DNA from: Sphingobium sp. EP60837
Lineage (GTDB): Bacteria; Pseudomonadota; Alphaproteobacteria; Sphingomonadales; Sphingomonadaceae
DNA length: 64,000 nt
Direction of reading: 5' to 3'
Assembly: GCF_001658005.1 (NCBI RefSeq)
Contig: NZ_CP015986.1
Location: 2,295,501-2,359,500 of the forward strand
In this document: positions 1 to 11,117 of the stretch, piece after piece
Layout of the letters: each line of letters begins with the position of its first letter
Position numbering within the stretch: position 1 is the first letter of the stretch
The notes under the pieces: generated by a model
Seen by the model: only the letters and a program-made list of their open reading frames with translations
What the model was told of the DNA's origin: nothing
Database searches by the model: none
Made by a program: the position numbers and the translations under genes

Positions 1-1977
1 GCAATATATCACGTCCGGGCAAGCGTGCGCGCCAGCTTCCATCTGCGAAGGCTTGTTCGATCTGCTCTCTGGTGGATCGTTCGAACCCTCGGACGGCTTC
101 ATCAGACAGGGTGCCATCCCGCAGTTTTGACAGGCGATCCAAAGAGCGATCTGCTGCCAACAAAATTTCTCGGGTGAAATCACCTGCGGCCGGATCCGAC
201 TTTAAATCAATAGATCGGATCAAATGCTGGCTAACAAACTCATTCACACTGTGCCTGACGGCAAACGGCACAGTTTCTCTCGCGGCAGACCGCAAATCTT
301 CAATTACCTTCTCAGGAGTAAGGGTGTTAGTGGCAGAGAGAGAATTAACCACATGGCAAATAGATTCTTCATGAAGAAGGTAATTTTCTATGTGATACAC
401 GTTCCAAGTGTATCGTTTTATCGCCCGAGAGGATTCATCTGCTTCTTCAAAACCTTTGTCAACAATAGCAAAGAATGAGGTCTTCAAGTCTCCTCTTTCA
501 TAGGCGCGATTCAGTACCTCGTGAAGTGCTTTGACCTTAGATTTGTTGCTGCCAGAGATCAGGTTTATTTTCTTACCGATTTCCGGAAACAGCCTTAATG
601 TCATCGATTGATCAAAATCTGTGTCACCTCCGCCCTCAAAAATGATAGCTTTCCGTCCTGGCTCGTATGTTGCCAAGTCGCCAACGAGATCGGTCAGAGC
701 GATGTCGACATCTTTTGTCGCGCTAAGAGGCTTTAGCTGATTATACCCGACGACAGGAGTGATGTGGCCCGCTGAATTCTGAAGAGAGACAGGTTGCATA
801 TGAAAAACGTCAAAGCCGGGCTTCCCCACGGCTTCGCGGAGCAAGGCGTCAGAATGAGAAACGAGCCAAATCTGATTATTCAGCGCCTGACCAAGGTGCT
901 TGCGGTAGAATTCAGGTAGGTTCCTGATTAGTCTAGGATTTAAGTGTAATTCGGGTTCGTCCAGAAGAATGATGGAGTACTTCGGAGCTGAATTTCGTAT
1001 TCTCAAGTAACCATACAAAATCTCTTTCTCGCCCGCGCTCAAATCATCGAGATCATGCGTCGTTCCGGCGCCGGTAATAACAGGAAAGCTCAAGTTTCCG
1101 TCGGACGTTGGCGTAGGCCCCTTAAATTCCTTATCAGGGAAAAATGTCTGGAACAGCTCCTTCATCGTCTGCGTCATTCCAACATGGCTGGCTTCTCCAC
1201 CAGCCTGTTGTGCGAACATTTCTTTGACGTAGCTTGCCGCAAGCTCGCTTTTGACGTTATTGTATTTGTTTGAATAATTGTAAAGCGCGTGTTGACGTTG
1301 ATGCTGCGATGATCCAAACTGATGTTGACGGCTTGAACCAATTCCCGACCATAATGACGTTGCGCGCCGTGATAGTCGACTACGCCAATTTCCTGCGGTC
1401 GATATGTAGTGAAGACAACAGACAATATCTGAGATGGGTGCAGCATGATGCTGCCACCTACTGGGACCGACACTCGGCCAATAATCTGAGGTTGGGCCAA
1501 CTCGGCAAGCAGAGCAGGGAGTTCTGCCTCAACGCGAGCGCGTACTTCTGGCTCTTTCTCCCGAAACTGGCTCGCAAATAGCGCGAGGCGATAAGCGCCA
1601 AATTGGAAAGCCTCGGGCAATATTGTCCGCCAAATTGCGTCAGTTAACAGTTCAGCCGCGTTTCGCGTAACGAAATTCTTTTCAGAATCTTCTAAACTAA
1701 ACTGACATTCAATCAATATTGGTCTAGTGGGATCATTAAACATCCCCTTCAGGCTTTCACCTGTAGCGTTCGGCGCAATTGAGAACTCGCCTAACCAGTT
1801 CTGCCATTCGTTTTGTTGGTATCCGCCATATACGGACTTCAATAGTCGAATGGCATCAAAAATACATGATTTCCCGGACCCATTTTGCCCCGCTATTATA
1901 ATGGTATCGCCGAGATCTTGAGCAGCAACACGTCGAATTCCACGAAAATTTTCTATTGTTATGCTGTCGATCTTCAT
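1..1977 (-). pseudogene. AAA/OLD-like ATPase with TOPRIM (DUF4435-like) C-terminus, frameshifted and partial
   Basis: The N-terminal part (1977 down to about 1300) starts MKIDSITIENFRGIRR and has a Walker A motif GQNGSGKS near residue 32, typical of SMC/RecF/OLD-type AAA ATPases. At about 1300-1320 the homologous reading moves to another frame. Below that, an open frame runs to the window edge and encodes a signature-like DDLSAGEKE, a Walker B IILLDEPELHLNP and a switch histidine VSHSDALL. It ends in a region resembling TOPRIM/DUF4435: IIFEGGGDTDF, then FAIVDKGF, then HIENYLL. A single missing base explains the shift. The right end is 27 bp from the uvrA stop on the same strand. The gene is visibly AT-richer than its neighbours, which suggests recent transfer. 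Such ATPase-TOPRIM proteins are often anti-phage nucleases (family knowledge); activity here is unproven. The shift may be a real mutation or a sequencing error. Confidence 0.7.
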
Positions 1978-2004
1978 AGTTCCCCCTTCAGACCAAATCG
2001 ATTG

Positions 2005-4920
<2,916 letters not shown>

Positions 4921-4930
4921 GGGCCGTGTT

Positions 4931-4945
4931 GTTCCAGATTTGTTC
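4931..4945. promoter_or_regulatory. SOS box (LexA operator) of uvrA
   Basis: The top strand reads GTTCCAGATTTGTTC, an exact match to the alphaproteobacterial LexA operator GTTC-N7-GTTC. It lies 10 bases upstream of the uvrA start, so bound LexA would block initiation. uvrA is a classical LexA target in this class. Confidence 0.85.
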
Positions 4946-5157
4946 TTTGGGGGCAAGTTTATCGCGCGGATATGGGTTAGCGGACCGTGGCTCGCAAGCG
5001 GGCATGCTTTCCGGCGCGCGCATGCGGCGGGTGGTCGAATGGTAAAGTGGCCTTAACCTGTTTGGGCCTATGAAGGGTGACGGACTTGCCGCATCGGCGG
5101 CGTCCTGATCAGCGAGCTTTAAGAGAGATCCTGGGTAGCCCGACAGCATCCCGGATA

Positions 5158-5194
5158 CGCCCCCGGCCATCCCTTGCGCCGGGGGCGTTTTTTT
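5158..5194 (+). terminator. Intrinsic terminator with no upstream gene on its strand (possible small RNA end)
   Basis: The arms CGCCCCCGG (5158-5166) and CCGGGGGCG (5179-5187) are perfectly complementary and are followed by seven T residues. No protein gene reads into it on the + strand. Just upstream, 5128-5156 can fold into another hairpin (ATCC...GGAT with inner pairs). This suggests a short non-coding transcript beginning somewhere around 5040-5080. The rest of the 4946-5378 gap shows no convincing ORF. Confidence 0.7.
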
Positions 5195-5378
5195 GGGCGC
5201 TGGACTCTATTTTACGCTACGAAAATAAGGCTTTTTGCCTCGACAGCAGGGCTGCATCTCTTTATTGGCGCGCCTTGCTGATGGGGAGGACTGACGGGTC
5301 CCAGCCTGCCCATTTCAATCGCGGCCAGATCCCCGGAGAGCGACGGCCGCAGCATTTTGAAATAGGGGGACCCAAATC

Positions 5379-5726
5379 ATGTCGATTGTTGCAAAGATGG
5401 TTGCGGTAAGCGCCTGCGCTCTGATGAGCACGGCGGCGATGGCGAGCAGTATTCCGTTCGAATCCAACGGCCGCACCGTCGAAGTGGGCTATCAGGACCT
5501 GGATCTGGCGAAAAAGGCGGACCAGCGCGAATTGACGCTGCGCATCCGCCGTGCGGCCGTGAAGGTGTGCCCGGGGCGGTCGGTGCAGGAATCGCGGTCC
5601 TGCCAGTTGGCGGCGCTGGATCATGTTCGGGAGCCTATGGCTGCCGCGATTGCGAGCGCTCAGGGGCGGGATGCCGGACAGTTTGCGGAAGTGAGCAAGG
5701 ACAAGGTGCCTGGCTCGGCGGATTGA
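5379..5726 (+). CDS. UrcA family protein (exported)
   Basis: 115 residues with an N-terminal signal peptide (MSIVAKMVAVSACALMSTAA, cleavage near AMA-SS). The mature part has the UrcA-family layout: V.YQDLDL near residue 35, an arginine-rich helix LTLRIRRAAVKVCPG, and a second cysteine in RSCQLAALDH. The two cysteines probably form a disulfide in the periplasm. Function of the family is unknown; it is common in sphingomonads and caulobacters. A purine-rich stretch (AGGGGGA) precedes the ATG, and a terminator follows at 5755-5781, so this is a single-gene unit. Confidence 0.85.
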   Translation: MSIVAKMVAVSACALMSTAAMASSIPFESNGRTVEVGYQDLDLAKKADQRELTLRIRRAAVKVCPGRSVQESRSCQLAALDHVREPMAAAIASAQGRDAGQFAEVSKDKVPGSAD

Positions 5727-5754
5727 AACGGTCCTGCCGTGATAAGTGAAGGAA

Positions 5755-5781
5755 GGTCCGGTTGATTGCCGGGCCTTTTTT
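5755..5781 (+). terminator. Intrinsic terminator after the urcA-like gene
   Basis: GGTCCGG (5755-5761) pairs with CCGGGCC (5769-5775, one G-U) around a 7-nt loop, followed by six T residues. Confidence 0.75.
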
Positions 5782-5794
5782 CTTGGGGTGCGCG

Positions 5795-5955
5795 CGGGCT
5801 TCGACAGGCTCAGCCCGAACGGGGGTGGGGGTGGATTGGGGGAGGGACTATCGGGCGGAATGGATGGAAGCGTCTAACCTCCGTTCCGTTCGAGCGTAGT
5901 CGGGCAAGCGCATGTGTGTGCTGCCTGTTTCTCGACTTCGCTCGAAACGAACGGG
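5795..5955. repeat. REP-like intergenic repeats, Family A
   Basis: Two related elements. The first is GCTTCGACAGGCTCAGCCC followed by GAACGGGGG. The second is CCGTTCGAGCGTAGTC near 5887 facing TCTCGACTTCGCTCGAAAC near 5930. The same words recur at 34545-34692, 53975-53995, 56414-56440 and 60748-60855, always between genes, as expected for dispersed bacterial REP-type palindromes. Confidence 0.75.
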
Positions 5956-6053
5956 GTGGGGGAAGGCTTCCATGGCGCCCGCGCGGAACCGCCGATTGGC
6001 GCTGGCCGTTGATCGGGCGAGGCGCGCATGATGCTTGCGCCGAGGAGAGAGCG

Positions 6054-6287
6054 ATGAGCGACAAGACCGATATCCGGCCCAACAGCCGTGAAGAGGCGCA
6101 TGACGAGCGCCCCACCGACGCGCAGGACCATGCCGTGACCAATGAGGAAAAGTTGGATGAGGGGCTGATGGACAGCATGGATGCGTCCGATCCGCCGGCG
6201 GCGACCGCTCCGGGCGATCATGGCGATCCGGTGCCTTCTTCGGGCTTCCATGAAGAAGATGAAGATGAGGAGAAGGCGGAGCGATAG
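6054..6287 (+). CDS. Small acidic conserved hypothetical protein
   Basis: 77 residues, very acidic and hydrophilic, with a C-terminal run of Glu/Asp (HEEDEDEEKAER) and no hydrophobic segment. It looks cytoplasmic and probably disordered. The ATG at 6054 is preceded by GAGGAGAGA at a good Shine-Dalgarno distance. The frame is open further upstream, but that part crosses the repeat region and is not believed. No function is recognised. Confidence 0.7.
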   Translation: MSDKTDIRPNSREEAHDERPTDAQDHAVTNEEKLDEGLMDSMDASDPPAATAPGDHGDPVPSSGFHEEDEDEEKAER

Positions 6288-6382
6288 ACGGCGCTGATAT
6301 TGGTGATATGATCAGCTTCACAGGCGGACCGGATCGGCGGATGGCCGGGCGGTTCGCCTTACCGGCGAGAGGAGCCCTGTTG

Positions 6383-6631
6383 ATGCCGACTTCCACGACC
6401 CCCGCGATCGAACGCATTGCCCGCGTGCTGGCCGGACGCCAGCTGAGCCTGAACGGCGAGGGCAGCGATCCGCATGCGTCGGGCGCGGTGGACGCGAGCT
6501 GGCAGAAGCATGTGGATGACGCCTATGCCATATTGCACACGTTGCGGGAGCCCGATGAGCAGATGGCGCAGGCGGGCGATGTGGCGGTGTGGCGCAAGAT
6601 GATCGGGGCGGTCCTCGAACGGCGGCCCTGA
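6383..6631 (+). CDS. Conserved hypothetical protein
   Basis: 82 residues. The start at 6383 (MPTSTTPAIERIARVLAG) is chosen because GAGAGGAG lies 9 bases upstream; an earlier in-frame ATG at 6308 lacks a ribosome site. The protein is soluble, with two amphipathic helices around HVDDAYAILHTLREPD and VAVWRKMIGAVLERR. It lies between the acidic protein gene and the ModE-like gene on the same strand. I do not recognise a family. Confidence 0.65.
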   Translation: MPTSTTPAIERIARVLAGRQLSLNGEGSDPHASGAVDASWQKHVDDAYAILHTLREPDEQMAQAGDVAVWRKMIGAVLERRP

Positions 6632-6671
6632 CGCCGTTGGCGGTCTCGCTTGCGCGTGGCATAAGCGCTGC

Positions 6672-7031
6672 ATGAACGGGCCTGCACTGAAGATCAAAAT
6701 CCAGATTTATTGTGGCGACGAGATCGCCATGGGCCCCGGCAAGGCGGACCTGCTGGACGCGATCGCCAGCGAGGGATCGATTTCCGCGGCGGGGCGCAAA
6801 CTAAAGATGAGTTATCGCCGCTGCTGGATGCTGGTGGACGTGATGAACCGTTGCTGGGCGCGGCCGCTGGTGCAGACATCGACCGAAGGCGCGGTGCTGA
6901 CGGAATTGGGGCAGAGCGTGTTGGCGCAGTATCGCGGGCTGCAGAAGGCGGTATCGAGTGCTGCGGGGCGTACGCATTGGCCGGCGCTAGCGGAGCAGTT
7001 GAGGGGAGAGCCTTTGCCGGTGCAGGGGTAG
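6672..7031 (+). CDS. ModE-type winged helix-turn-helix regulator (DNA-binding domain only)
   Basis: 119 residues matching the N-terminal LysR-like winged HTH domain of molybdate regulator ModE: KADLLDAIASEGSISAAG, then KLKMSYRRCWMLVDVMN, then the wing GAVLTELGQSVL. The C-terminal molybdate-binding (MOP) domains of full ModE (about 260 residues) are absent. It may therefore sense nothing directly or act with a partner. No mod transport genes lie in the window, so molybdate regulation is inference from the family only. A gene of about 120 residues of this kind is common in alphaproteobacteria. Confidence 0.85.
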   Translation: MNGPALKIKIQIYCGDEIAMGPGKADLLDAIASEGSISAAGRKLKMSYRRCWMLVDVMNRCWARPLVQTSTEGAVLTELGQSVLAQYRGLQKAVSSAAGRTHWPALAEQLRGEPLPVQG

Positions 7032-7377
7032 GAGCGCTCGACATTCAGCCTGTCGGGGTCTGAAAACGATAGAAGCTCGCGGCTTTTCTCGTCTCAATTT
7101 CCGCGCTTCGGTGATCACCATCTTTGAGTATGCTGCGCTCCGATGCTGGAACATCAGGCTATTCGGCGCCTCTGAACTGCATGTCGAGCGGGCCTGTTTA
7201 CGACAGCGGTGCGAGGGCAGGTCCGGCTATTCCATTCGGCGCATTCACAAAATTTACATGTTGCACCGCACAAAGAAACATGATTCATGAGCATGTCGGC
7301 GGAACCGGCGCTTAAGCATTCAGTAACCATGATGGGTGCATGTTCTGCTGATCGACTTGAAGTCGGAGGGCAAGAGC
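7032..7377. other. Intergenic stretch, no gene seen
   Basis: 346 bases without a supported ORF. The part around 7245-7285 is AT-rich (ACAAAATTTACATG) and could hold the promoter of the following gene. No terminator, RNA gene or repeat was recognised. Confidence 0.5.
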
Positions 7378-7926
7378 ATGGGCACCAATGCAAGACCGGC
7401 TGACGGGGCAATCACCCTGGCTGAATTGCGCGAATTCGCCAGTTTCCCGTCTGCCACGCAGCGCTACATCCGCCGATCGCTGGATATCGGCCTCCATCGC
7501 CGCGACGCCATGAAGCTGTGGTCGCGCGACATGGTGGAGGAAGCGAGCATCCGCGCGCAGGCCCGCATCTATGGGCGGCTGGATGAGATCAAGGCGCGGG
7601 TGCCCGATGACAGCGGGCTCGACCAGATGGAGCCGTTCATGGCGCCGCTGGTGACGATTTCCGCCTTCGACCTGGGTCAGGACAGGCTGTGCAGCTTTTC
7701 CTCCTATCGGTTCCTTTACGAGCGGCTGCTGGGGGCGGGGGCCCGGCCGTGGCTGCCCGGAGCTTTCTGCGCGGCGGCGAGCCTGCCGCATCTGCATCCG
7801 GAAAAACGCCGGGCGCTGCTGCAGTCGATCAGCGAGGCGGCGGCGACCGCGGTGGGCTGGTCGAACCGCGAGCCGACCTTCTATCCGGAGTGGGTGGAGA
7901 AGGTGGATATGAGCAAGGCGAACTGA
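7378..7926 (+). CDS. Hypothetical protein
   Basis: 182 residues from ATG 7378, which has GGAGGGCAAGAGC before it. An in-frame ATG at 7336 has no ribosome site. The protein is soluble and mostly helical, and carries an N-terminal region TLAELREFASFPSATQRYIRRSLDI in three short pieces of helix. There is no signal peptide and no recognised catalytic motif. It is preceded by a long gap and followed by a gap with nothing clear, so it seems to be transcribed alone. Function unknown. Confidence 0.7.
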   Translation: MGTNARPADGAITLAELREFASFPSATQRYIRRSLDIGLHRRDAMKLWSRDMVEEASIRAQARIYGRLDEIKARVPDDSGLDQMEPFMAPLVTISAFDLGQDRLCSFSSYRFLYERLLGAGARPWLPGAFCAAASLPHLHPEKRRALLQSISEAAATAVGWSNREPTFYPEWVEKVDMSKAN

Positions 7927-8078
7927 GTTTGGAGCCTGGCCCACTTTTGGGGGCTGGGGTTTAGATGAGGTTTTGGACGGGGCGCGACGGGCCGAAAGGG
8001 CACGTTGCGCTTTTGTCTTTTTGGATGGTCTGAAGACGCTGCGATATTGGGGTCAGGGGGAAACCGACGGGGCAGCGT

Positions 8079-8495
8079 TCAGCTATGGCCTTCGATAGCG
8101 AAGCCAGCCAACATTTCGGCAAGCGCTTCGATACCCTCTTCGCTGCCGTTCAACGCCGCTGTGAGCGCATCCTCCACTTTTGATGCGACGAATTGCGAAG
8201 GCCCCGCATAATCGAGCGACCATGTCAGGAAACGCCGGTGGTCATAGGGGCCTTCTGCTATGGTGTGAACATCGCGATGGCGGGGGTCCTGAAGGATGGA
8301 CCGCTTAAGTTCGGCGATACCTTCAGCAGGGCCTTCAAGATATTGCGCGAACCGCCGGCCGGTAAAAAGCAGTGCGCCCGTAACGCTCAACGACGCATTG
8401 CGCGGTATGGAAATATCAACGATTTCCCGGACATGATCTGGAGCGTCAGCATCAATCAGCTGGCTCGTGCTTATATATAACCATCGCTCGAACAT
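8079..8495 (-). CDS. BLUF-domain blue-light sensor
   Basis: 138 residues consisting almost entirely of a BLUF (sensor of blue light using FAD) domain. The key flavin-site residues are present: Tyr7 in RWLYIS, Asn33 in PRNASLSVTGALL, and Gln51 in FAQYLEG. The family signature LKRSILQDPRH follows. Short BLUF proteins signal through protein-protein contacts rather than a fused output domain (family knowledge). It is divergent from the PilZ gene at 8745, with the FixJ-like gene after that, so a shared light or surface-behaviour pathway is possible but unproven. Confidence 0.9.
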   Translation of the reverse strand: MFERWLYISTSQLIDADAPDHVREIVDISIPRNASLSVTGALLFTGRRFAQYLEGPAEGIAELKRSILQDPRHRDVHTIAEGPYDHRRFLTWSLDYAGPSQFVASKVEDALTAALNGSEEGIEALAEMLAGFAIEGHS

Positions 8496-8528
8496 GCTCT
8501 TGTGGTATACAGCTGTACAAGAGTAGTA

Positions 8529-8570
8529 AAGGCGAGGCGCAGGTGGGGACCTGTTTGTGCGCCTCGCCTT
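8529..8570. repeat. 13-bp inverted repeat between BLUF and PilZ genes
   Basis: AAGGCGAGGCGCA (8529-8541) is perfectly complementary to TGCGCCTCGCCTT (8558-8570) across a 16-nt loop. There is no clean U-tract on either strand, so it may be an mRNA hairpin in the divergent promoter region or a protein-binding site. Confidence 0.6.
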
Positions 8571-8744
8571 CCTTCTTGCCGGTCCCCGGGGGAGGAGTCC
8601 GGCCGATCGAAGAAGCCCTGTTTACTCCCATTATGGTTAAGCGCGGATTTCGGTCATTCGTCGTAAAAATACGACATCACGCTGGTCAGCCCTCTTAAAG
8701 AAGCACGCGCTAGGGGCCGCTCCGTATTGGACGGAGGCGGATTG

Positions 8745-9314
8745 ATGTTTTCTCCTAAAGGCGAAACATTTCAAATCGGAGACAGTGGGGCTGACAACCG
8801 TCGGCACCCTCGCAAGACGGTGTTCAAATCCGCATTGCTTTATCCGGTTCTGGAGGAAGCCAGCCTCATCATTTCCAACGTATCGAGTCACGGCATCAGC
8901 GGTCGCAGCGCCTTGAACCTGTCCCTGCGACAGCAGGTCCACATAAGCTTCAATGCCGAGGAATTTCTAACCGCCGAAGTGCGATGGACGCATGGTGATC
9001 GATGCGGCTTGCTGATGGAAGAGCCGCTATTATGGCTTTCGGGCCAGGATACGCTGATGGAGCATTTGACCGGCGACCAGGAACCAAGGGAGTCGCGCAT
9101 CACGGTGGACTTGCGGGCCACTTTGGTGACATCGGCGCCCGTCATGGTTGGAACAATTCGGAACATGTCCGCCGAAGGTATGATGATCGAGACCCATGCC
9201 TTGAGAGAGGGAACAAGAGTCCTTGTGAAGAGCCGTGACCATAAGGTCCGAATGGGACGCGTCCAATGGTCGAGCGGGGGCATGGTGGGCCTCTTTTTCG
9301 AACGAGGGATTTAA
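8745..9314 (+). CDS. Tandem PilZ-domain protein
   Basis: 189 residues with two PilZ domains in a row. Domain 1 (about residues 20-95) has RRHPRK and NVSSHGISG, matching the RxxxR and NxSxxG cyclic-di-GMP signature. Domain 2 (about 110-189) has NMSAEGM but lacks a clear RxxxR, so only domain 1 looks able to bind c-di-GMP. ATG 8745 has GGAGG 7 bases upstream; a TTG 18 bases earlier is possible. Soluble, no membrane segment. Probably a c-di-GMP receptor for motility or polysaccharide control (inference). Confidence 0.88.
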   Translation: MFSPKGETFQIGDSGADNRRHPRKTVFKSALLYPVLEEASLIISNVSSHGISGRSALNLSLRQQVHISFNAEEFLTAEVRWTHGDRCGLLMEEPLLWLSGQDTLMEHLTGDQEPRESRITVDLRATLVTSAPVMVGTIRNMSAEGMMIETHALREGTRVLVKSRDHKVRMGRVQWSSGGMVGLFFERGI

Positions 9315-9382
9315 CAGCCGGTCCAGCCGGGAACCGAAAGCCGATATGCGCGTTCGGGCGCGGGGAGAGATACTAAATCGCG

Positions 9383-10006
9383 ATGACCGCCACGTGCCCT
9401 GTCTTCATCGTCCTTAGCGACGGCGACATGCGCCGGGCATTGGTCAAAAAGCTTTCTGCATTAGGCTATCAGCCAACACCTTTCGTGAATGGCAGCGACT
9501 TCGTTCAGTCGTTGAGCTTCCTCCCTGCCGGGGTGTGCATCGTGGATCTGGATCTTCCCGATATGAAGGGAACTGCGGTTCTCGAGGATTTGCTTTCCAC
9601 GCGAAGAGATATTCCCCTCATCATGACATCATCGACGGCTGACATGCGGACGGTCGTCCAAGTCATCAAAAAAGGCGCCGATGATTTCATAGAGCAGCCA
9701 TTTTCCGACAAGATATTATTGGCGACTATAGAGCAAGCATGTTCACTCGTCCCCGCCAGGGCAGAACGGCACCAGGAAAAAATTCGCGCAAAAAATTGTC
9801 TTCAGAGTCTGACAGCCAGGGAAATTGATATCCTGCAAGCTGCACAAACAGAAGCTGACAATAGAGTCATTGCCGATCGCTTTCATCTAACCCTGAGAAC
9901 GGTGGAGACATATCGCGCACGCATAATGAAAAAATGTGGCGTCAGGCGCTTTTCAGAGGCGGTTTCGATGTGCAGCTTGGTGCGGGAAGATTCGCTGCGA
10001 TCGTGA
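9383..10006 (+). CDS. FixJ/NarL-type response regulator with degenerate receiver
   Basis: 207 residues: receiver domain (about 5-120) followed by a LuxR-type HTH (about 140-200, SLTAREIDILQAAQTEADN then TLRTVETYRARIMKKCGV). The phospho-acceptor is Asp55 in CIVDLDLPDMKG. Aligned to FixJ, the acidic pair that binds Mg2+ is replaced by Leu11-Ser12 (FIVLSDGDMRRAL), and the conserved Lys of the EKPF motif is Gln (FIEQPF). It may therefore not be phosphorylated normally. No histidine kinase is nearby. It follows the tandem PilZ gene with a 68-base gap. Confidence 0.88.
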   Translation: MTATCPVFIVLSDGDMRRALVKKLSALGYQPTPFVNGSDFVQSLSFLPAGVCIVDLDLPDMKGTAVLEDLLSTRRDIPLIMTSSTADMRTVVQVIKKGADDFIEQPFSDKILLATIEQACSLVPARAERHQEKIRAKNCLQSLTAREIDILQAAQTEADNRVIADRFHLTLRTVETYRARIMKKCGVRRFSEAVSMCSLVREDSLRS

Positions 10007-10055
10007 GCTGTGTGATGCTGACGCAATCTGTTGCTGGCTTGGATCGACAGGCTAA

Positions 10056-10086
10056 GCCGGACCCCGGATCGAGTCCGGGGTGACGA
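10056..10086. repeat. REP-like palindrome, Family B
   Basis: CCCCGGA (10062-10068) and TCCGGGG (10074-10080) around TCGAG, followed by TGACG. This CCCCGGANNNNNTCCGGGGTGACG word is typical of alphaproteobacterial intergenic repeats. Related elements occur at 27438-27725. Confidence 0.75.
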
Positions 10087-10142
10087 GACGAGGCCATCCA
10101 GTCTGCGCTCCGGCGACGGGCGAACATCGATGGCCCGAAACT

Positions 10143-10997
10143 CTATCCGTTCACGATCGTGCCGCCGTTCGGGTGCAGGACCTGGCCGGACATGTAGCTT
10201 GAGTCCTCGCAGGCGAGGAATAGGAAGGCGGGGGCGACTTCGTTGGGTTGGCCGGGGCGGCCCATGGGGACGGATTCGCCGAAATGTTCGAGCTTTTCCG
10301 GGCTTGCCCCGCCGCTGGGGTTGAGGGGCGTCCAGATGGGGCCGGGGGCGACGGCGTTGACGCGGATGCCGTCCTTTACCAGATTTTCCGAAAGGCTGCG
10401 GGTGAAGGCGGTGATAGCGCCCTTGGTGCTGCTATAGTCCAGCAGTTCCGATGAGCCCTGATACATGGTGACGCTGGTGCAGTTGATGATCGCCGCGCCT
10501 TTTTTGAGGTGCGGGCGGGCGGCTTGCGTCAGGAAGAACATGCCGAAAATATTCGTCTGGAAGGTGCGGCGCAGCTGTTCCTCGCTGATGTCGGTAATGT
10601 CCTGATCGGGATGCTGTTCACCGGCGTTGTTGACCAGAATGTCGAGCGCGCCGAAGCGATCGATGACCTGTTTGACGGCGCCTTCGCAAAACGCCTTGTC
10701 GCCAATGTCACCGGCGATGGTGAGCGCCTGCTGCCCTTCGCCCTCGACGATCTGCGCAGTCTTTTTCGCGTCGTCATGTTCGCAGAGATAGAGGATGGCG
10801 ACGTCGGCCCCTTCACGGGCGTAGAGGGCGGCGACCGCTCGGCCGATGCCGCTGTCCGCGCCGGTGACGAGTGCGATCTTGCCCGCGAGGCGGCCGGAGC
10901 CGGGATAGCGGGGCTCCCATTCGGGCTTGGGTTCGAGCTGGCTTTCGTGGCCGGGGAGGCCGTCTTCGTGGATCATCTCTTCATGTTTGTCGGACAT
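10143..10997 (-). CDS. Short-chain dehydrogenase/reductase
   Basis: 284-residue NAD(P)-dependent SDR with an N-terminal extension of about 45 residues (HEDGLPGHESQLEPKPEWEP) like that of the YghA-type oxidoreductases. The cofactor motif TGADSGIGRA, the NNAG motif and the catalytic Tyr-x3-Lys (DYSSTKG) with upstream Ser (NCTSV) are all present. The start at 10997 (MSDKHEEMIHE) has AAGGAGA upstream; a farther in-frame ATG is less likely. Substrate unknown. The gene is divergent from putA with about 120 bases between the starts. Confidence 0.92.
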   Translation of the reverse strand: MSDKHEEMIHEDGLPGHESQLEPKPEWEPRYPGSGRLAGKIALVTGADSGIGRAVAALYAREGADVAILYLCEHDDAKKTAQIVEGEGQQALTIAGDIGDKAFCEGAVKQVIDRFGALDILVNNAGEQHPDQDITDISEEQLRRTFQTNIFGMFFLTQAARPHLKKGAAIINCTSVTMYQGSSELLDYSSTKGAITAFTRSLSENLVKDGIRVNAVAPGPIWTPLNPSGGASPEKLEHFGESVPMGRPGQPNEVAPAFLFLACEDSSYMSGQVLHPNGGTIVNG

Positions 10998-11117
10998 CGC
11001 GCATCTCCTTTTTCCCGCCAACACATGGGGAAGGGGATGGTTCAGCGGGATGGGAACTGGCCGCTTCCGATGCTGATTTAGTTAAATGTTCTGCCGGAGG
11101 ATGGTGTAGCTTTGGTC

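Noticed and set aside
5455-5468. GTTCGAATCC, a tRNA T-arm-like word
   Set aside because: It lies inside the UrcA-family gene, with no acceptor stem or anticodon arm around it.
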